In this document: positions 35,586 through 45,335 of the stretch, piece after piece
How positions within the stretch are numbered: position 1 is the stretch's first letter
How the letters are laid out: each line of letters begins with the position of its first letter
NCBI RefSeq assembly: GCF_018968705.1
Contig: NZ_CP076668.1
Coordinates: forward strand, 310,001-374,000
Source of the DNA: Pseudomonas lijiangensis
Lineage (GTDB): Bacteria > Pseudomonadota > Gammaproteobacteria > Pseudomonadales > Pseudomonadaceae
DNA: 64,000 nucleotides
Reading direction: 5' to 3'
The notes under the pieces: generated by a model
What the model was told of the DNA's origin: nothing
The model's database searches: none
Seen by the model: only the letters and a program-made list of their open reading frames with translations
Position numbers and translations under genes: made by a program

Positions 35586-35765
35586 TAATGGCTATGTGTC
35601 ATCTATGAGCCGGAAACGAAAGCCGGTTTGCACTTTCTTCTGTACAGGTTTTCCTGCCTGCAACTGTCATTTCTACGGGTAGCCAATATTCGCGTGTGAG
35701 TTCATTGTGAAGGTTCGGGTGAGATCAGCCTTGCCCGTACACATTGCCTGGAATGGTCACTCGCC
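35586..35765. other. Intergenic remnant before the orphan RHS-core gene
   Basis: No gene is supported. CTTTCTTCTGTA near 35634 resembles the sequence just upstream of the C4 promoters (CTTTCTTCTGYA near 17413 and 22443), and 35706-35746 is a second copy of the 41-bp hairpin repeat that follows the DUF3077-type gene. The two flanks of that module are present here without its middle, which suggests a collapsed copy. Confidence 0.4.
35706..35746 (+). repeat. 41-bp hairpin repeat, copy 2
   Basis: TGTGAAGGTTCGGG...CCCGTACACATTG. It aligns with 22945-22985 over its full length; the stem keeps pairing at six of seven positions, with one A-T to G-C change on both sides. Confidence 0.5.
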
Positions 35766-36743
35766 ATGCCTCATAAAATTGCCCTGTGCCGCTATGAGTA
35801 TGACCCGCTGGATCGCCTCGCGACCCGTATGCCGCTTGCCGAGGCTGTCACCCGGTCTTTCTATCGGGCGGACAGGCTGGCCAACGAAATCCAGGGTGCC
35901 GGGCAGCGCACTTTTTTCCACCGTGAGAATCAGTTGCTGGCACTGCAAACGATGATCGGCAAAGTCCTCGCTACGACCCTGACCAGCACCGATCAGCCAG
36001 GCAGCGTGCTCCATGCGGCAACATCGGGGCAGCGCACCGCCATCGCTTATGCACCGTACGGTCATCATGCGCCGCTTGGCGACCTGCCCGGTTTCAACGG
36101 TGAACGCCCCGATCCCGTCACGGGCCATTATCTGTTGGGCAAGGGGTATCGCGCCTACAACCCGGTACTGATGCGTTTCAACAGTCCGGACAGCTTGAGC
36201 CCGTTTGGCGAGGGTGGCGTGAATCCTTATGCCTATTGCCTGGGAGATCCGGTCAATCACATTGACCCCACGGGGCATACGTCCTGGCAGTTCATCGTAG
36301 GCATAGTGCTCAGCGTGGCTGCGCTGACAGCTGCCACCGCCACCCTGCTCCCTTCGCTGCCTTTCCTGTTATCCGTGAAGGCCGCTCAAGCCGGTTTTTT
36401 CAGTGCGGGTAGCCTATCCACGATCATTACCGGCACGAGTGCGGTGGCAGGTGGTGTGCTTGGTGTAGCCCGACAGATCGTAGCTGAAGTCGCCCCCGAT
36501 TCTCCTGCATTGGAACCCATGGGGTGGGCCGCTCTGGCGCTCGGTGTCGTTGCTGCCAGTACACGGGTTGGTTCGGTGATTGCGTCAAGAAACCCGAAAA
36601 ATCTGGCGAATTTGCGGAGGGTGGTAGCTGTGGAGCAGATAAAACGTCGGGAGGCGGTGACTGTGAACCTGAGAAATATCAGTACGCGTATCAGATCAAG
36701 CTCATCAATCCGTTCTCTGGATCTATACGAGTCCCCCCTCTGA
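35766..36743 (+). CDS. Orphan RHS repeat-associated core protein
   Basis: 325 residues. A few YD-like repeats (YEYDPLDRLATRM, FYRADRLANEIQG, ENQLLAL) lead to the RHS core end (GFNGERPDPVTGHYLLGKGYRAYNP, FNSPDSLSPFGEGGVNPYAYCLGDP, DPTGHTSW near residue 175). Then come two or three hydrophobic segments (about 178-265) and a basic tail. It is one of the short free-standing RHS-core proteins common in Pseudomonas; delivery and function are unknown. It is not close in sequence to the large rhs genes. Other frames near the 3' end stay open, so a late frameshift is possible. The start lacks a convincing ribosome site. Confidence 0.7.
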   Translation: MPHKIALCRYEYDPLDRLATRMPLAEAVTRSFYRADRLANEIQGAGQRTFFHRENQLLALQTMIGKVLATTLTSTDQPGSVLHAATSGQRTAIAYAPYGHHAPLGDLPGFNGERPDPVTGHYLLGKGYRAYNPVLMRFNSPDSLSPFGEGGVNPYAYCLGDPVNHIDPTGHTSWQFIVGIVLSVAALTAATATLLPSLPFLLSVKAAQAGFFSAGSLSTIITGTSAVAGGVLGVARQIVAEVAPDSPALEPMGWAALALGVVAASTRVGSVIASRNPKNLANLRRVVAVEQIKRREAVTVNLRNISTRIRSSSSIRSLDLYESPL

Positions 36744-36848
36744 AGAGTTGAGTACCGCAAGGAACCCTCCCGCCTGCGCACAGTCGCATGTTCACGTTCC
36801 TCTCTCGTGATATCACTCTCGCATCTGGCAGCCGCAAAAGGAGTCTGC

Positions 36849-37967
36849 ATGCCTGCTCGTTCTTCTGGACTGGTTATGCTCGGCTTTGCCGCAGCCATGG
36901 CGCTACTGACTGGCTGTGGCCAGGAAAAACCGGCGGCTGTCGATCTGCCGCGGGTTTATGTGCAAACGGTGAAGACTGCCGACTTTGCCGCCAGCGTTGC
37001 TTTGACCGGTGATATTCAGGCGCGTGTGCAGACCCGGCTTTCATTCCGGGTCAATGGCAAGATCATCCAGCGTAATGTGGATGTCGGTGATCGTGTCACC
37101 GCCAATCAGGTTCTCGCCCGGCTCGACCCCAAAGACCTGCAGATCAATGTCGACTCGGCCCTCGCCTCGGTGGCCGCCGAGCAGGCGCGGGTCACTCAGG
37201 CTCGCGCCGCTTTCGGGCGTCAGGAAAAGCTGTTGCCCAAGGGCTACACCAGTCGCAGCGAATACGATTCGGCCCAGGCGGCATTGCGCGGCAGCGAGAG
37301 CGCGCTCAAGGCCGCTCAGGCGCAACTGGCCAATGCCCGCGAGCAGTTGAGTTACACCGCGCTGGTCGCCGATACGCCGGGTGTGATCACGGCGCGTCAG
37401 GCCGAGGTCGGGCAAGTGGTGCAGGCGACCGTGCCGATTTTCGATCTGGCCCGGGATGGCGAGCGCGATGCGGTGTTCAACGTTTACGAGTCGCTGTTCG
37501 TTCAGCCGCCGACCGATCAGCCGGTGCAAGTCACCTTGCTCGACAACCCGGCCATCAAGGTCAGCGGCAAGGTGCGCGAAGTGACCCCGGCGGTTTCGGC
37601 TGAAACCGGTACCTTGCAGGTCAAGGTCGCGCTTGATCCTTTGCCTGAAGGCATGGATCTGGGCTCTGTGGTCAGCGTGGCCTTGAGCGCGCCAGCCAAT
37701 GCCAGCGTCGAGCTGCCGTGGTCGGCCCTGACCAAGGACCTTGGCGAGCATCTGGGCAAGCCCGCCGTGTGGGTGGTGGACGAGCAGGGCAAGGTCAACC
37801 TGCGCAAGGTTCAGGTCGCTCGTTACCTGACGTCCAGAGTCATCATCGGTGACGGGCTCAAGAGTGGAGAGAAAGTCGTGGTGGCTGGCGGACAGTTATT
37901 GCACCCGGACATGCAGGTCGAAATCGCCGATCAACCACAGCAACACAATGCTCAGGTGCAGCCATGA
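36849..37967 (+). CDS. triA: RND efflux periplasmic adaptor 1 (TriA-like)
   Basis: 372 residues from the ATG at 36849, preceded by AAGGAGT; a start at 36807 is open but lacks a ribosome site. Lipoprotein signal with lipobox LTGC (Cys about residue 23). Membrane-fusion protein layout: barrel-sandwich halves around a coiled-coil hairpin (about 85-165, rich in Ala/Gln/Arg), beta-barrel and membrane-proximal domains. Two adaptor genes followed by one RND pump is the distinctive order of triABC in P. aeruginosa, which exports triclosan with OpmH. The end overlaps the next gene by ATGA. Confidence 0.8.
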   Translation: MPARSSGLVMLGFAAAMALLTGCGQEKPAAVDLPRVYVQTVKTADFAASVALTGDIQARVQTRLSFRVNGKIIQRNVDVGDRVTANQVLARLDPKDLQINVDSALASVAAEQARVTQARAAFGRQEKLLPKGYTSRSEYDSAQAALRGSESALKAAQAQLANAREQLSYTALVADTPGVITARQAEVGQVVQATVPIFDLARDGERDAVFNVYESLFVQPPTDQPVQVTLLDNPAIKVSGKVREVTPAVSAETGTLQVKVALDPLPEGMDLGSVVSVALSAPANASVELPWSALTKDLGEHLGKPAVWVVDEQGKVNLRKVQVARYLTSRVIIGDGLKSGEKVVVAGGQLLHPDMQVEIADQPQQHNAQVQP

Positions 37968-39034
37968 AGCGTCTGGTCTGCCTGTTGTTGAGCGGTTTGC
38001 TGCTGAGTGGCTGTGGCAAGGATGAAACGCCACCCGAGCCGGTCCGGCCGGTGGTCTTTGTCGAGGCCCGGCCTGATTCGCAACTGGAGTTCGGACGTTT
38101 CGCCGGCAATATTCAGGCGCGTTACCAGAGCGTGCTGGGCTTTCGGGTGCCGGGTCGTATCGCGTCCCGCCATGTCGATGTGGGCAGCGAAGTGAAAAAA
38201 GGCGACCTGCTTGCGACCCTCGACCCGACCGATCAGCAGAATAACGTGCGCGCTCGCCAGGGCGATCAGGCCCGTATCGAGGCGCAGTGGATCAATGCCC
38301 AGGCCAATGCCCGTCGCCAGCAGGAGTTGTTCGACCGTGGCGTCGGCGCGCAGGCGCAACTGGACAATGCCCTGACCGAGCTGAAAACCACGCGCTCGTC
38401 CCTGGATCAGGCCAGAGCTGCTGCCCAACAGGCCAATGATCAGTTGAGCTACAGCGAGTTGCGCACGGACCACGATGCGGTGGTTACCGAGTGGCAGGCC
38501 GAGGCCGGGCAAGTCGTCACGGCCGGGCAGGAGGTCGTGACTCTGGCGCGGCCCGATATCAAGGAAGCGGTGATCGATCTGCCCGTTTCGCTGGTGGATC
38601 AATTGCCCGCCGATGTGGTGTTCAACGTGGCCAGCCAGCTTGATCCGCAGGTGAAAACCACCGCCACGCCTCGGGAAATCGAACCGCAGCCCGACCGCTC
38701 GACCCGTACCCGCCGGGCACGCCTGACTCTGACTGACACGCCTGCGGCATTGCGGCTCGGGACCGCGATCAGCGTGACCCTCAGTTCCGCCATTGCCCCG
38801 CGCATGAGCCTGCCGATCACGGCCTTGCAGGAGTTGGATGGCAAAAACCGGGTCTGGATCATCGACCCGCAAAGCCAGACGGTAAATCCCAGAGAGGTGA
38901 ATGTCGTCAGCCGTGACAACGACAGCTTCCTGCTGACGGGCGGAGTCAATGCCGGTGAGAAGGTGGTCAGTGCGGGCGTCAACAGCCTCAAGCCGGGGCA
39001 GAAAGTCAAAGTCGATGAGGAAAGCCCGCGATGA
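37964..39034 (+). CDS. triB: RND efflux periplasmic adaptor 2 (TriB-like)
   Basis: 356 residues, lipobox LSGC at about residue 17. It has the same membrane-fusion architecture as its neighbour (GFRVPGRIASRHVDVGSEVKKGD, a coiled-coil at about 90-160, then WQAEAGQVVTAGQEVV). ATGA overlaps on both sides show translational coupling with triA and triC. In TriABC both adaptors are required and probably assemble as a mixed hexamer. Specificity here is unknown. Confidence 0.8.
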   Translation: MKRLVCLLLSGLLLSGCGKDETPPEPVRPVVFVEARPDSQLEFGRFAGNIQARYQSVLGFRVPGRIASRHVDVGSEVKKGDLLATLDPTDQQNNVRARQGDQARIEAQWINAQANARRQQELFDRGVGAQAQLDNALTELKTTRSSLDQARAAAQQANDQLSYSELRTDHDAVVTEWQAEAGQVVTAGQEVVTLARPDIKEAVIDLPVSLVDQLPADVVFNVASQLDPQVKTTATPREIEPQPDRSTRTRRARLTLTDTPAALRLGTAISVTLSSAIAPRMSLPITALQELDGKNRVWIIDPQSQTVNPREVNVVSRDNDSFLLTGGVNAGEKVVSAGVNSLKPGQKVKVDEESPR

Positions 39035-42000
39035 AAGGAAGCTTCAATCTGTCCGAGTGGGCCATCAAGCATCAGTCGTTTGTCTGGTACCTGATGTTCG
39101 TCGCCCTGCTGATGGGCGTGTTTTCCTACATGAAGCTTGGGCGTGAAGAAGATCCGTCCTTCACCATCAAGACCATGGTTATCCAGACCCGCTGGCCCGG
39201 CGCGACCGTGGACGAAACCCTGAAGCAGGTGACCGACCGCATCGAGAAGAAGCTTGAAGAGCTGGATTCACTGGACTACGTGAAAAGTTATACCCGGCCA
39301 GGCGAGTCCACGGTTTTCGTTTACCTGCGCGACACCACCAGTGCCAAGGACATACCGCAGATCTGGTATCAGGTGCGCAAGAAGATCGACGACATTCGCG
39401 GGCAGTTCCCCCAAGGCTTGCAGGGGCCGGCGTTCAACGACGAATTCGGTGACGTGTTCGGCTCGATCTACGCCTTTACCGCCGATGGTTTCTCGATGCG
39501 TCAGTTGCGCGATTACGTCGAGAAGGTGCGCGCCGATATCCGTGCGGTCCCGGGCCTTGGCAAGGTGGAAATGATCGGCCAGCAGGATGAGGTGATCTAC
39601 CTGAACTTCTCCACCCGCAAGCTGGCGGCTCTTGGTCTGGATCAGCGTCAGGTGGTGCAAAGCCTGCAATCCCAGAACGCGGTGACGCCTGCCGGGGTGA
39701 TCGAGGCCGGGCCGGAGCGGATTTCCGTGCGCACCTCCGGGCAATTCGCTTCGGAAAAGGACCTGGCAGCGGTCAACCTGCGGCTCAATGACCGTTTCTA
39801 CCGCTTGAGCGATATCGCTGAAATCACCCGAGGCTATACGGATCCGCCCAAACCGCTGTTCCGTTACAACGGCAAACCGGCCATCGGCCTGTCCATCGCC
39901 ATGCAGAAGGGCGGCAACATCCAGGAGTTCGGCAAGGCGTTGCATGAGCGCATGGACATCTCCACCGCCGAGTTGCCGGTGGGCGTTGGTGTGCACAAGG
40001 TGTCGGATCAGGCTGAAGTGGTGGACAAGGCGGTGGGCGGTTTCACCAGCGCGCTGTTCGAGGCAGTGATCATCGTGATGGTGGTCAGCTTTGTCAGCCT
40101 CGGGGTACGTGCCGGTCTGGTGGTGGCCTGTTCCATCCCGCTGGTGCTGGCCATGGTCTTCGTGTTCATGGAATACAGCGGCATCACCATGCAGCGGATT
40201 TCCCTCGGGGCGTTGATCATCGCCCTCGGGCTGCTGGTGGACGACGCCATGATTACCGTGGAAATGATGGTCACACGCCTGGAAATGGGCGAAACCCGGG
40301 AGCAGGCTGCGACCTATGCCTACACCTCGACCGCGTTCCCGATGCTGACCGGCACGCTGGTAACGGTGGCCGGTTTCGTGCCCATTGGCCTGAACAACAG
40401 CTCGGCGGGGGAATATACCTTCACGCTGTTTGCGGTGATTGCCGTGGCGATGCTGGTGTCATGGATCGTGGCCGTGCTGTTTGCGCCCGTGATCGGCGTA
40501 CATATTCTGAGCAGCAACATCAAGCCCAAGTCCGAAGAGCCGGGCCGTATAGGACGTGCATTCAACAGCAGCATGCTGTGGGCCATGCGTCATCGCTGGC
40601 TGGCCATCGGCATGACCCTGTTGCTGTTTGCCGCCTCGCTGTTCTCGATGCAGTTCGTGCAGAACCAGTTCTTTCCGTCGTCGGACCGGCCTGAAATCCT
40701 GGTCGATCTGAACCTCCCGCAGAACGCCTCGATCAACGAGACGCGCAAGGTCGTTGACCGTTTTGAGGCCAGCCTCAAGGACGATCCGGATATAGAGCGC
40801 TGGAGCACCTATATCGGCCAGGGCGCGGTGCGTTTTTATCTGCCGCTGGACCAGCAACTGGAAAACCCGTTCTACGCCCAGTTGGTTATCGTCAGCAAAG
40901 GGCTGGAGGAGCGCGGTGCGCTGACCGAACGGCTGCAGAAGCGCCTGCGCGATGAATATGTCGGGATCGGCTCCTATGTGCAGCCACTTGAAATGGGGCC
41001 GCCGGTCGGGCGTCCGCTGCAATATCGGGTCAGTGGCGAGAACATCGACAAGGTTCGCCAGCACGCCATTGAACTGGCCACGCTGTTGGGCAAGAACTCG
41101 CACGTGGGTGAAGTCATCTACGACTGGAACGAGCCGGGCAAGGTGCTGCGCATCGATATCAATCAGGACAAGGCGCGACAGTTGGGGCTGTCTTCCGAAG
41201 ATGTTGCGCAACTGATGAACAGCGTGGTCAGCGGTTCGGCGGTGACTCAGGTGCGTGACGATATCTATCTGGTCAACGTGGTGGGCCGCGCTGAAGATGC
41301 CGAACGCGGTACGCCGGAAACCCTGCAGAACCTGCAGATCGTGACGCCTGCCGGAGCCTCGATTCCGCTGCTGGCCTTTGCCACGGTGGGTTACGAACTG
41401 GAGCAGCCACTGGTCTGGCGGCGTGATCGCAAACCGACCATCACGGTGAAAGGTGCAGTTCGCGACGAGATCCAGCCGACCGATCTGGTGAAGCAGTTGA
41501 AGCCGGAAGTCGACAAGTTCGCCGCAGGTTTGCCGGTGGGCTACAAGGTGGCGACCGGCGGCACGGTTGAAGAAAGCAGCAAGGCCCAAGGGCCGATTGC
41601 CAGTGTCGTGCCGCTGATGCTGTTCCTGATGGCGACCTTTCTGATGATCCAGTTGCACAGCGTGCAGAAGATGTTTCTGGTGGCCAGTGTTGCGCCGCTG
41701 GGGTTGATCGGCGTGGTGCTGGCGCTTATCCCGACCGGCACGCCATTGGGTTTCGTGGCGATTCTCGGGGTGCTGGCGCTGATCGGCATCATCATCCGCA
41801 ACTCGGTGATTCTGGTGACCCAGATCCATGCCTATGAACAGAGCGGCTACTCGCCGTGGGATGCCGTGGTCGAAGCCACCGAGCATCGCCGTCGCCCGAT
41901 TCTGCTGACGGCGGCAGCGGCCAGCCTGGGCATGATCCCCATTGCACGTGAAGTGTTCTGGGGACCGATGGCTTACGCGATGATCGGCGGCATCATCATC

Positions 42001-42072
42001 GCGACCTTGCTGACCCTGTTGTTCCTGCCCGCTCTTTATGTGGCGTGGTACAGAATCAAGGAGCCCGCGTAG
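39031..42072 (+). CDS. triC: RND efflux pump inner-membrane transporter (TriC-like)
   Basis: 1,013 residues with the 12-segment RND plan and two large periplasmic loops. Visible markers: the first membrane helix with WAIKHQSFVWYLMFVALL, the TM4 proton relay region (GALIIALGLLVDDAMITVEMM), and the C-terminal LGVLALIGIIIRNSVILVTQIH. HAE1-type pumps are drug/proton antiporters. Start codon overlaps triB (ATGA). No outer-membrane channel gene follows, as in triABC, where OpmH is encoded elsewhere. A REPIN-like element follows the stop. Confidence 0.9.
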   Translation: MKGSFNLSEWAIKHQSFVWYLMFVALLMGVFSYMKLGREEDPSFTIKTMVIQTRWPGATVDETLKQVTDRIEKKLEELDSLDYVKSYTRPGESTVFVYLRDTTSAKDIPQIWYQVRKKIDDIRGQFPQGLQGPAFNDEFGDVFGSIYAFTADGFSMRQLRDYVEKVRADIRAVPGLGKVEMIGQQDEVIYLNFSTRKLAALGLDQRQVVQSLQSQNAVTPAGVIEAGPERISVRTSGQFASEKDLAAVNLRLNDRFYRLSDIAEITRGYTDPPKPLFRYNGKPAIGLSIAMQKGGNIQEFGKALHERMDISTAELPVGVGVHKVSDQAEVVDKAVGGFTSALFEAVIIVMVVSFVSLGVRAGLVVACSIPLVLAMVFVFMEYSGITMQRISLGALIIALGLLVDDAMITVEMMVTRLEMGETREQAATYAYTSTAFPMLTGTLVTVAGFVPIGLNNSSAGEYTFTLFAVIAVAMLVSWIVAVLFAPVIGVHILSSNIKPKSEEPGRIGRAFNSSMLWAMRHRWLAIGMTLLLFAASLFSMQFVQNQFFPSSDRPEILVDLNLPQNASINETRKVVDRFEASLKDDPDIERWSTYIGQGAVRFYLPLDQQLENPFYAQLVIVSKGLEERGALTERLQKRLRDEYVGIGSYVQPLEMGPPVGRPLQYRVSGENIDKVRQHAIELATLLGKNSHVGEVIYDWNEPGKVLRIDINQDKARQLGLSSEDVAQLMNSVVSGSAVTQVRDDIYLVNVVGRAEDAERGTPETLQNLQIVTPAGASIPLLAFATVGYELEQPLVWRRDRKPTITVKGAVRDEIQPTDLVKQLKPEVDKFAAGLPVGYKVATGGTVEESSKAQGPIASVVPLMLFLMATFLMIQLHSVQKMFLVASVAPLGLIGVVLALIPTGTPLGFVAILGVLALIGIIIRNSVILVTQIHAYEQSGYSPWDAVVEATEHRRRPILLTAAAASLGMIPIAREVFWGPMAYAMIGGIIIATLLTLLFLPALYVAWYRIKEPA

Positions 42073-42082
42073 ACGCGATTAA

Positions 42083-42230
42083 TGCCGATCAGTTAAGGCA
42101 CACACAAACGTGTAGGAGGCAGCTTGCTGGCGAAAAAGGCCTGAAAACCGGCAGATATTCCGTGTCTGTACGCTGAAGTCGCCAGCAAGCTGTCTCCCAC
42201 AAAATGATTTATGGCCTTAACTGATCAGCA
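42083..42230. repeat. REPIN/MITE-like element, copy 2
   Basis: About 148 bases bounded by inverted ends TGCCGATCAGTTAAGGC (42083-42099) and GGCCTTAACTGATCAGCA (42213-42230). Inside, REP arms GTAGGAGGCAGCTTGCTGGC (from 42112) and GCCAGCAAGCTGTCTCCCAC (to 42200) face each other around a conserved middle (AAAACCGGCAGATATTC). It is the best-preserved of three copies. Confidence 0.8.
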
Positions 42231-42253
42231 ATACCCCCAGGGATTGTCCCGCG

Positions 42254-42721
42254 TCAGCCGATATCGCTTTCAACCAGGCTGAAATCCCCGAACCGCACAG
42301 GGCTCATGGTGAAAGTCCCCTCTGGATGGTTGGCAGAGACCGCCGGTCGAGGGGTCGAGACGTTCAGGAAGCAGGAGGTCAGATCGTCCTGGAAATACAT
42401 GTTGACCGAGAAACGCTGCCAGTCCGGCGTCGCAAAACCGGTGACAGGCGAAACCATTACTACGCCGTCAGCCCTGAAGCCTCCCACACTGACCACAAAC
42501 GAGGCGTCCTCTACGGCTGCATCAGCGCTGAGTGCGTCGAACTCGATAAGCATGGTCGTGCCCGGCAAGTCCGGCAGACCCTGGCTGATATTTGTCGCTA
42601 CCGGCAACAGGATGCTTTGTCCGAAGCCATAACGCTCAAGGCCAGGGTCAAAACCCACAGGTCCTTTCCAATAGTTGAAATCGTCTTTGAAATTGCCGTT
42701 CTGAATATATTGAGTTGCCAT
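42254..42721 (-). CDS. Hypothetical protein with carbohydrate-binding-like fold
   Basis: 155 residues from the ATG at 42721 (GGGAG eight bases upstream; an ATG two codons earlier is too close). The start QNGNFKDDFNYWKGPVGF, a strand-rich body and the late FGDFSLVE resemble jelly-roll carbohydrate-binding modules (N-G-F...W opening, DDF/V-closing strand). No signal peptide. It is a stand-alone gene between an efflux operon and a methyltransferase. Function is not recognised. Confidence 0.6.
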   Translation of the reverse strand: MATQYIQNGNFKDDFNYWKGPVGFDPGLERYGFGQSILLPVATNISQGLPDLPGTTMLIEFDALSADAAVEDASFVVSVGGFRADGVVMVSPVTGFATPDWQRFSVNMYFQDDLTSCFLNVSTPRPAVSANHPEGTFTMSPVRFGDFSLVESDIG

Positions 42722-42887
42722 GATCATCTCCCTGATCGATTAACATTCGGGCCCCATTCATTGAGTGCGAACCCCTTTTTCTGGAGCCCATCCTAAGCGC
42801 CATGCTGCTGCGCTGATACTGACAAAAATGCCAGTCACGCCATGCACGCAATAGGAGTTGAATGCTTTCGTCAAGTCGATGTAGCGC

Positions 42888-43514
42888 TCAGCTTCGTCGC
42901 CAGACACTCGCCAGCCAAGGTTGCTGCTCCCTTGGCAAACCAGTCGGGCGATAGTAGTGCTCAAGCTCTACAAAGCCCGCCTCGTTCAGCAGCTCACGCC
43001 ATGATTCCAGGTCGTGATACGAGCCATAGCGCTCGCCTTTCCAGCCTTCCTGGTTCTGGCCTCTGGGATTGGAGCTGAACAGCACACCGTCCGGTTTGAG
43101 GGTGGCGTGCAATTGGCGCAGGACCTTGGGAAGTTCCTGTTTGGGAATGTGAAACAGCACGGCATTGGCGAAGATGCCGTCGAAGCGGGCGAGCGGCAGG
43201 TCCAGCTCCAGAAAGTTCTGGTGCAACACTTCGCAACCGCTGTCCTCGCGAGCCATTCGGGCGAATTGTTCGCTGCCGTCCAGCCCCACCGCGACGTGGC
43301 CCATGGCGCTGAAAGTCTTCAGATCACGGCCCGGCCCGCAGCCGAAATCCAGAATCTGCCAGGGCGTCGGCCCCTGGATATGGCGCAAGAGGGCGGCAAT
43401 GTTCTGGCTGACGTCGTGGTCGCGGGTGCCTTCGCGAAAGTCTTCGGCCACCTGGTTGTAATGGCCGACGGTGACGGCGGTGATATGGGCGAGGTCTTGG
43501 GCGTCGAGCTTCAT
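42888..43514 (-). CDS. Class I SAM-dependent methyltransferase
   Basis: 208 residues from the ATG at 43514 (a TTG seven codons upstream is an alternative). Motif I is ILDFGCGPGRDLKTF, followed by the acidic loop GLDGSEQF, motif II/III region FDGIFANAVLFHIPK, and LRQLHATLKPDGVLFSSNPRG. It is typical of small-molecule methyltransferases of the Methyltransf_11/25 type. Substrate unknown. It lies 44 bases beyond the stop of metI on the same strand, so it is probably read through from the met operon. Confidence 0.8.
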   Translation of the reverse strand: MKLDAQDLAHITAVTVGHYNQVAEDFREGTRDHDVSQNIAALLRHIQGPTPWQILDFGCGPGRDLKTFSAMGHVAVGLDGSEQFARMAREDSGCEVLHQNFLELDLPLARFDGIFANAVLFHIPKQELPKVLRQLHATLKPDGVLFSSNPRGQNQEGWKGERYGSYHDLESWRELLNEAGFVELEHYYRPTGLPREQQPWLASVWRRS

Positions 43515-43578
43515 GGCAAACGGTTGTCCGGGCAATGGAGGTCGTCAATATACCTCCAGCCCGGACCGAAGCAATGGC

Positions 43579-44223
43579 TCAGCGCTTGTTCAGAACCCGA
43601 GCCAGCCGGTCGCCACCCAGTTGAATGGCGGCCACCAGCACCACCAGCAACACGATCACGGTGAGCATGATCTGTGTGTCGAAGCGTTGATAGCCGTAGC
43701 GGTAGGCGATATCACCCAGCCCACCGGCACCGATGGCACCGGCCATGGCCGAGGAGTTGATCATCGTGACGATCGTGATGGTGAAACCACCGACAATGCC
43801 CGGCAAGGCTTCAGGCAGCAGTACATGCCAGACGATATGCCAGCGACGGCAACCCATGGCCTGTGCCGCTTCGATGAGGCCATGATCGACTTCACGCAGG
43901 CTGACTTCGGCGATGCGGGCGAAGAAGGGTGTTGCGGCAATGGTCAATGGCACCACGGCCGCCCAGACGCCATAACTGGTGCCGACGATCAGGCGCGTGA
44001 ACGGGATCAGCGCGACCATCAGGATCAGGAACGGAATCGAGCGAAACAGGTTAACGAAGGCGCCCAATACCTGATTCAGCACCGGTGCTTCGTAGATTCC
44101 CCCTCTGGAGCTGGTGACCAGAATCACCGCCATCGGAATGCCCAGCAGCAGGGCAATGAAAGAGGACACGCCGACCATCAGAAAGGTATCGAGCACGCCT
44201 TGCAACAAACGATCAATCCACAT
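43579..44223 (-). CDS. metI: Methionine ABC transporter permease MetI
   Basis: 214 residues from the ATG at 44223, with GGAGG eight bases upstream. Five membrane segments and the EAA loop [20 protein letters not shown] are visible, with [15 protein letters not shown] typical of MetI. The start lies inside the last codons of metN, an 11-base overlap usual for this operon. It forms the channel for methionine import. Confidence 0.93.
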   Translation of the reverse strand: MWIDRLLQGVLDTFLMVGVSSFIALLLGIPMAVILVTSSRGGIYEAPVLNQVLGAFVNLFRSIPFLILMVALIPFTRLIVGTSYGVWAAVVPLTIAATPFFARIAEVSLREVDHGLIEAAQAMGCRRWHIVWHVLLPEALPGIVGGFTITIVTMINSSAMAGAIGAGGLGDIAYRYGYQRFDTQIMLTVIVLLVVLVAAIQLGGDRLARVLNKR

Positions 44224-45334
44224 AACCCAGTACCTCCGCATGTGGCGCATGCTGGCGTGCGCGGGCCAGCAATTCGTCTCGACTGTGGGGCGAGCGGCTG
44301 ATCGACAGGGTCAGATGCCCGACGGCACGCTCCTGAATACGCTCCACGCCACCTTGCAATAACTTCACCTGGCCACCCAGGGCTGCGAACAGTGCAGCTA
44401 GGTCTGGTTCTTCGGCGCTGACGCCGGTAAAGCTCAGGTCCAGCAGCAACGTGGCGTCCGGGTGAGCCGCTTGTGGCGTCAGGCGCTCCAGCAAGGCTTT
44501 CGGCAAGCCGAGTTGCAGGGGCGCGAGCAAGGTTTTGCTCACCTCATGTTGCGGGTTGCCAAACACTTGCCACACCGGGCCTTGCTCCACCACCTGGCCT
44601 TTTTCAAGCACCACCACGCGGTTGCAGATATCGCGGATCACTGACATCTCGTGGGTAATCAGCACGATGGTCAGGCCCAGGCGCTGGTTGATCTCGCGCA
44701 GCAGGCCAAGGATCGATTGAGTGGTTTCCGGGTCCAGCGCCGAGGTCGCTTCGTCGCACAACAGGATGGCCGGGTCATGCACCAGCGCCCGGGCAATGCC
44801 CACGCGCTGTTTCTGCCCGCCGGAGAGCTGAGCCGGGTAAGCCTTGTGCTTGTCCTGCAGGCCGACCAGCTCCAGCAGTTCAGTGACCTTGCGCTGGCGC
44901 TGCTCCTTGGGCACGCCCGCGACCTTGAGCGGCAGCTCGACGTTCTGCCACACGGTCTTGGCCGACATCAGGTTGAAGTGCTGGAAGATCATGCCGATGC
45001 GTCGGCGCAGCTCTACCAGCTTGTCTTCGTCGAATTCGCCAATGTCCACCTGATCGATCAGCACCCGGCCGCTGCTGGGTTGTTCGAGGCGGTTGATGGT
45101 GCGGATCAGCGATGACTTGCCTGCACCGCTGCGCCCGATGATGCCGAAGATCTCACCTTTCTGGATGGCCAGTTCGATGTTGCTCAGGGCTTGCACCGGG
45201 CCTTGCTGGCCGTGGTAGGTCTTGCCCAGATTGCTGAAGCGCACATGAGCGTGATTCAGGTCCGGGTGCAGTTCGGTATGGCTGGCCGAATGTGCGGGAG
45301 CGGTCGGCTCTTGCCGTTGCGCGAGTGCGTTCAT
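44213..45334 (-). CDS. metN: Methionine ABC transporter ATPase MetN
   Basis: 373 residues from the ATG at 45334 (GGAAGGA upstream). A longer frame from 45424 overlaps metQ and is not the likely start. Walker [10 protein letters not shown], signature [15 protein letters not shown], Walker [14 protein letters not shown]-loop [11 protein letters not shown], and a C-terminal NIL/ACT-like domain (about 285-373) that senses methionine in the family. An N-terminal extension of about 35 residues precedes the ABC domain. Confidence 0.93.
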   Translation of the reverse strand: MNALAQRQEPTAPAHSASHTELHPDLNHAHVRFSNLGKTYHGQQGPVQALSNIELAIQKGEIFGIIGRSGAGKSSLIRTINRLEQPSSGRVLIDQVDIGEFDEDKLVELRRRIGMIFQHFNLMSAKTVWQNVELPLKVAGVPKEQRQRKVTELLELVGLQDKHKAYPAQLSGGQKQRVGIARALVHDPAILLCDEATSALDPETTQSILGLLREINQRLGLTIVLITHEMSVIRDICNRVVVLEKGQVVEQGPVWQVFGNPQHEVSKTLLAPLQLGLPKALLERLTPQAAHPDATLLLDLSFTGVSAEEPDLAALFAALGGQVKLLQGGVERIQERAVGHLTLSISRSPHSRDELLARARQHAPHAEVLGYVD

Positions 45335-45335
45335 G

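Noticed and set aside
17275..36743. Prophage or integrative element spanning the Rhs island
   Set aside because: No integrase, attachment-site repeat, tRNA or structural phage gene was found; C4-like RNAs alone are not enough.
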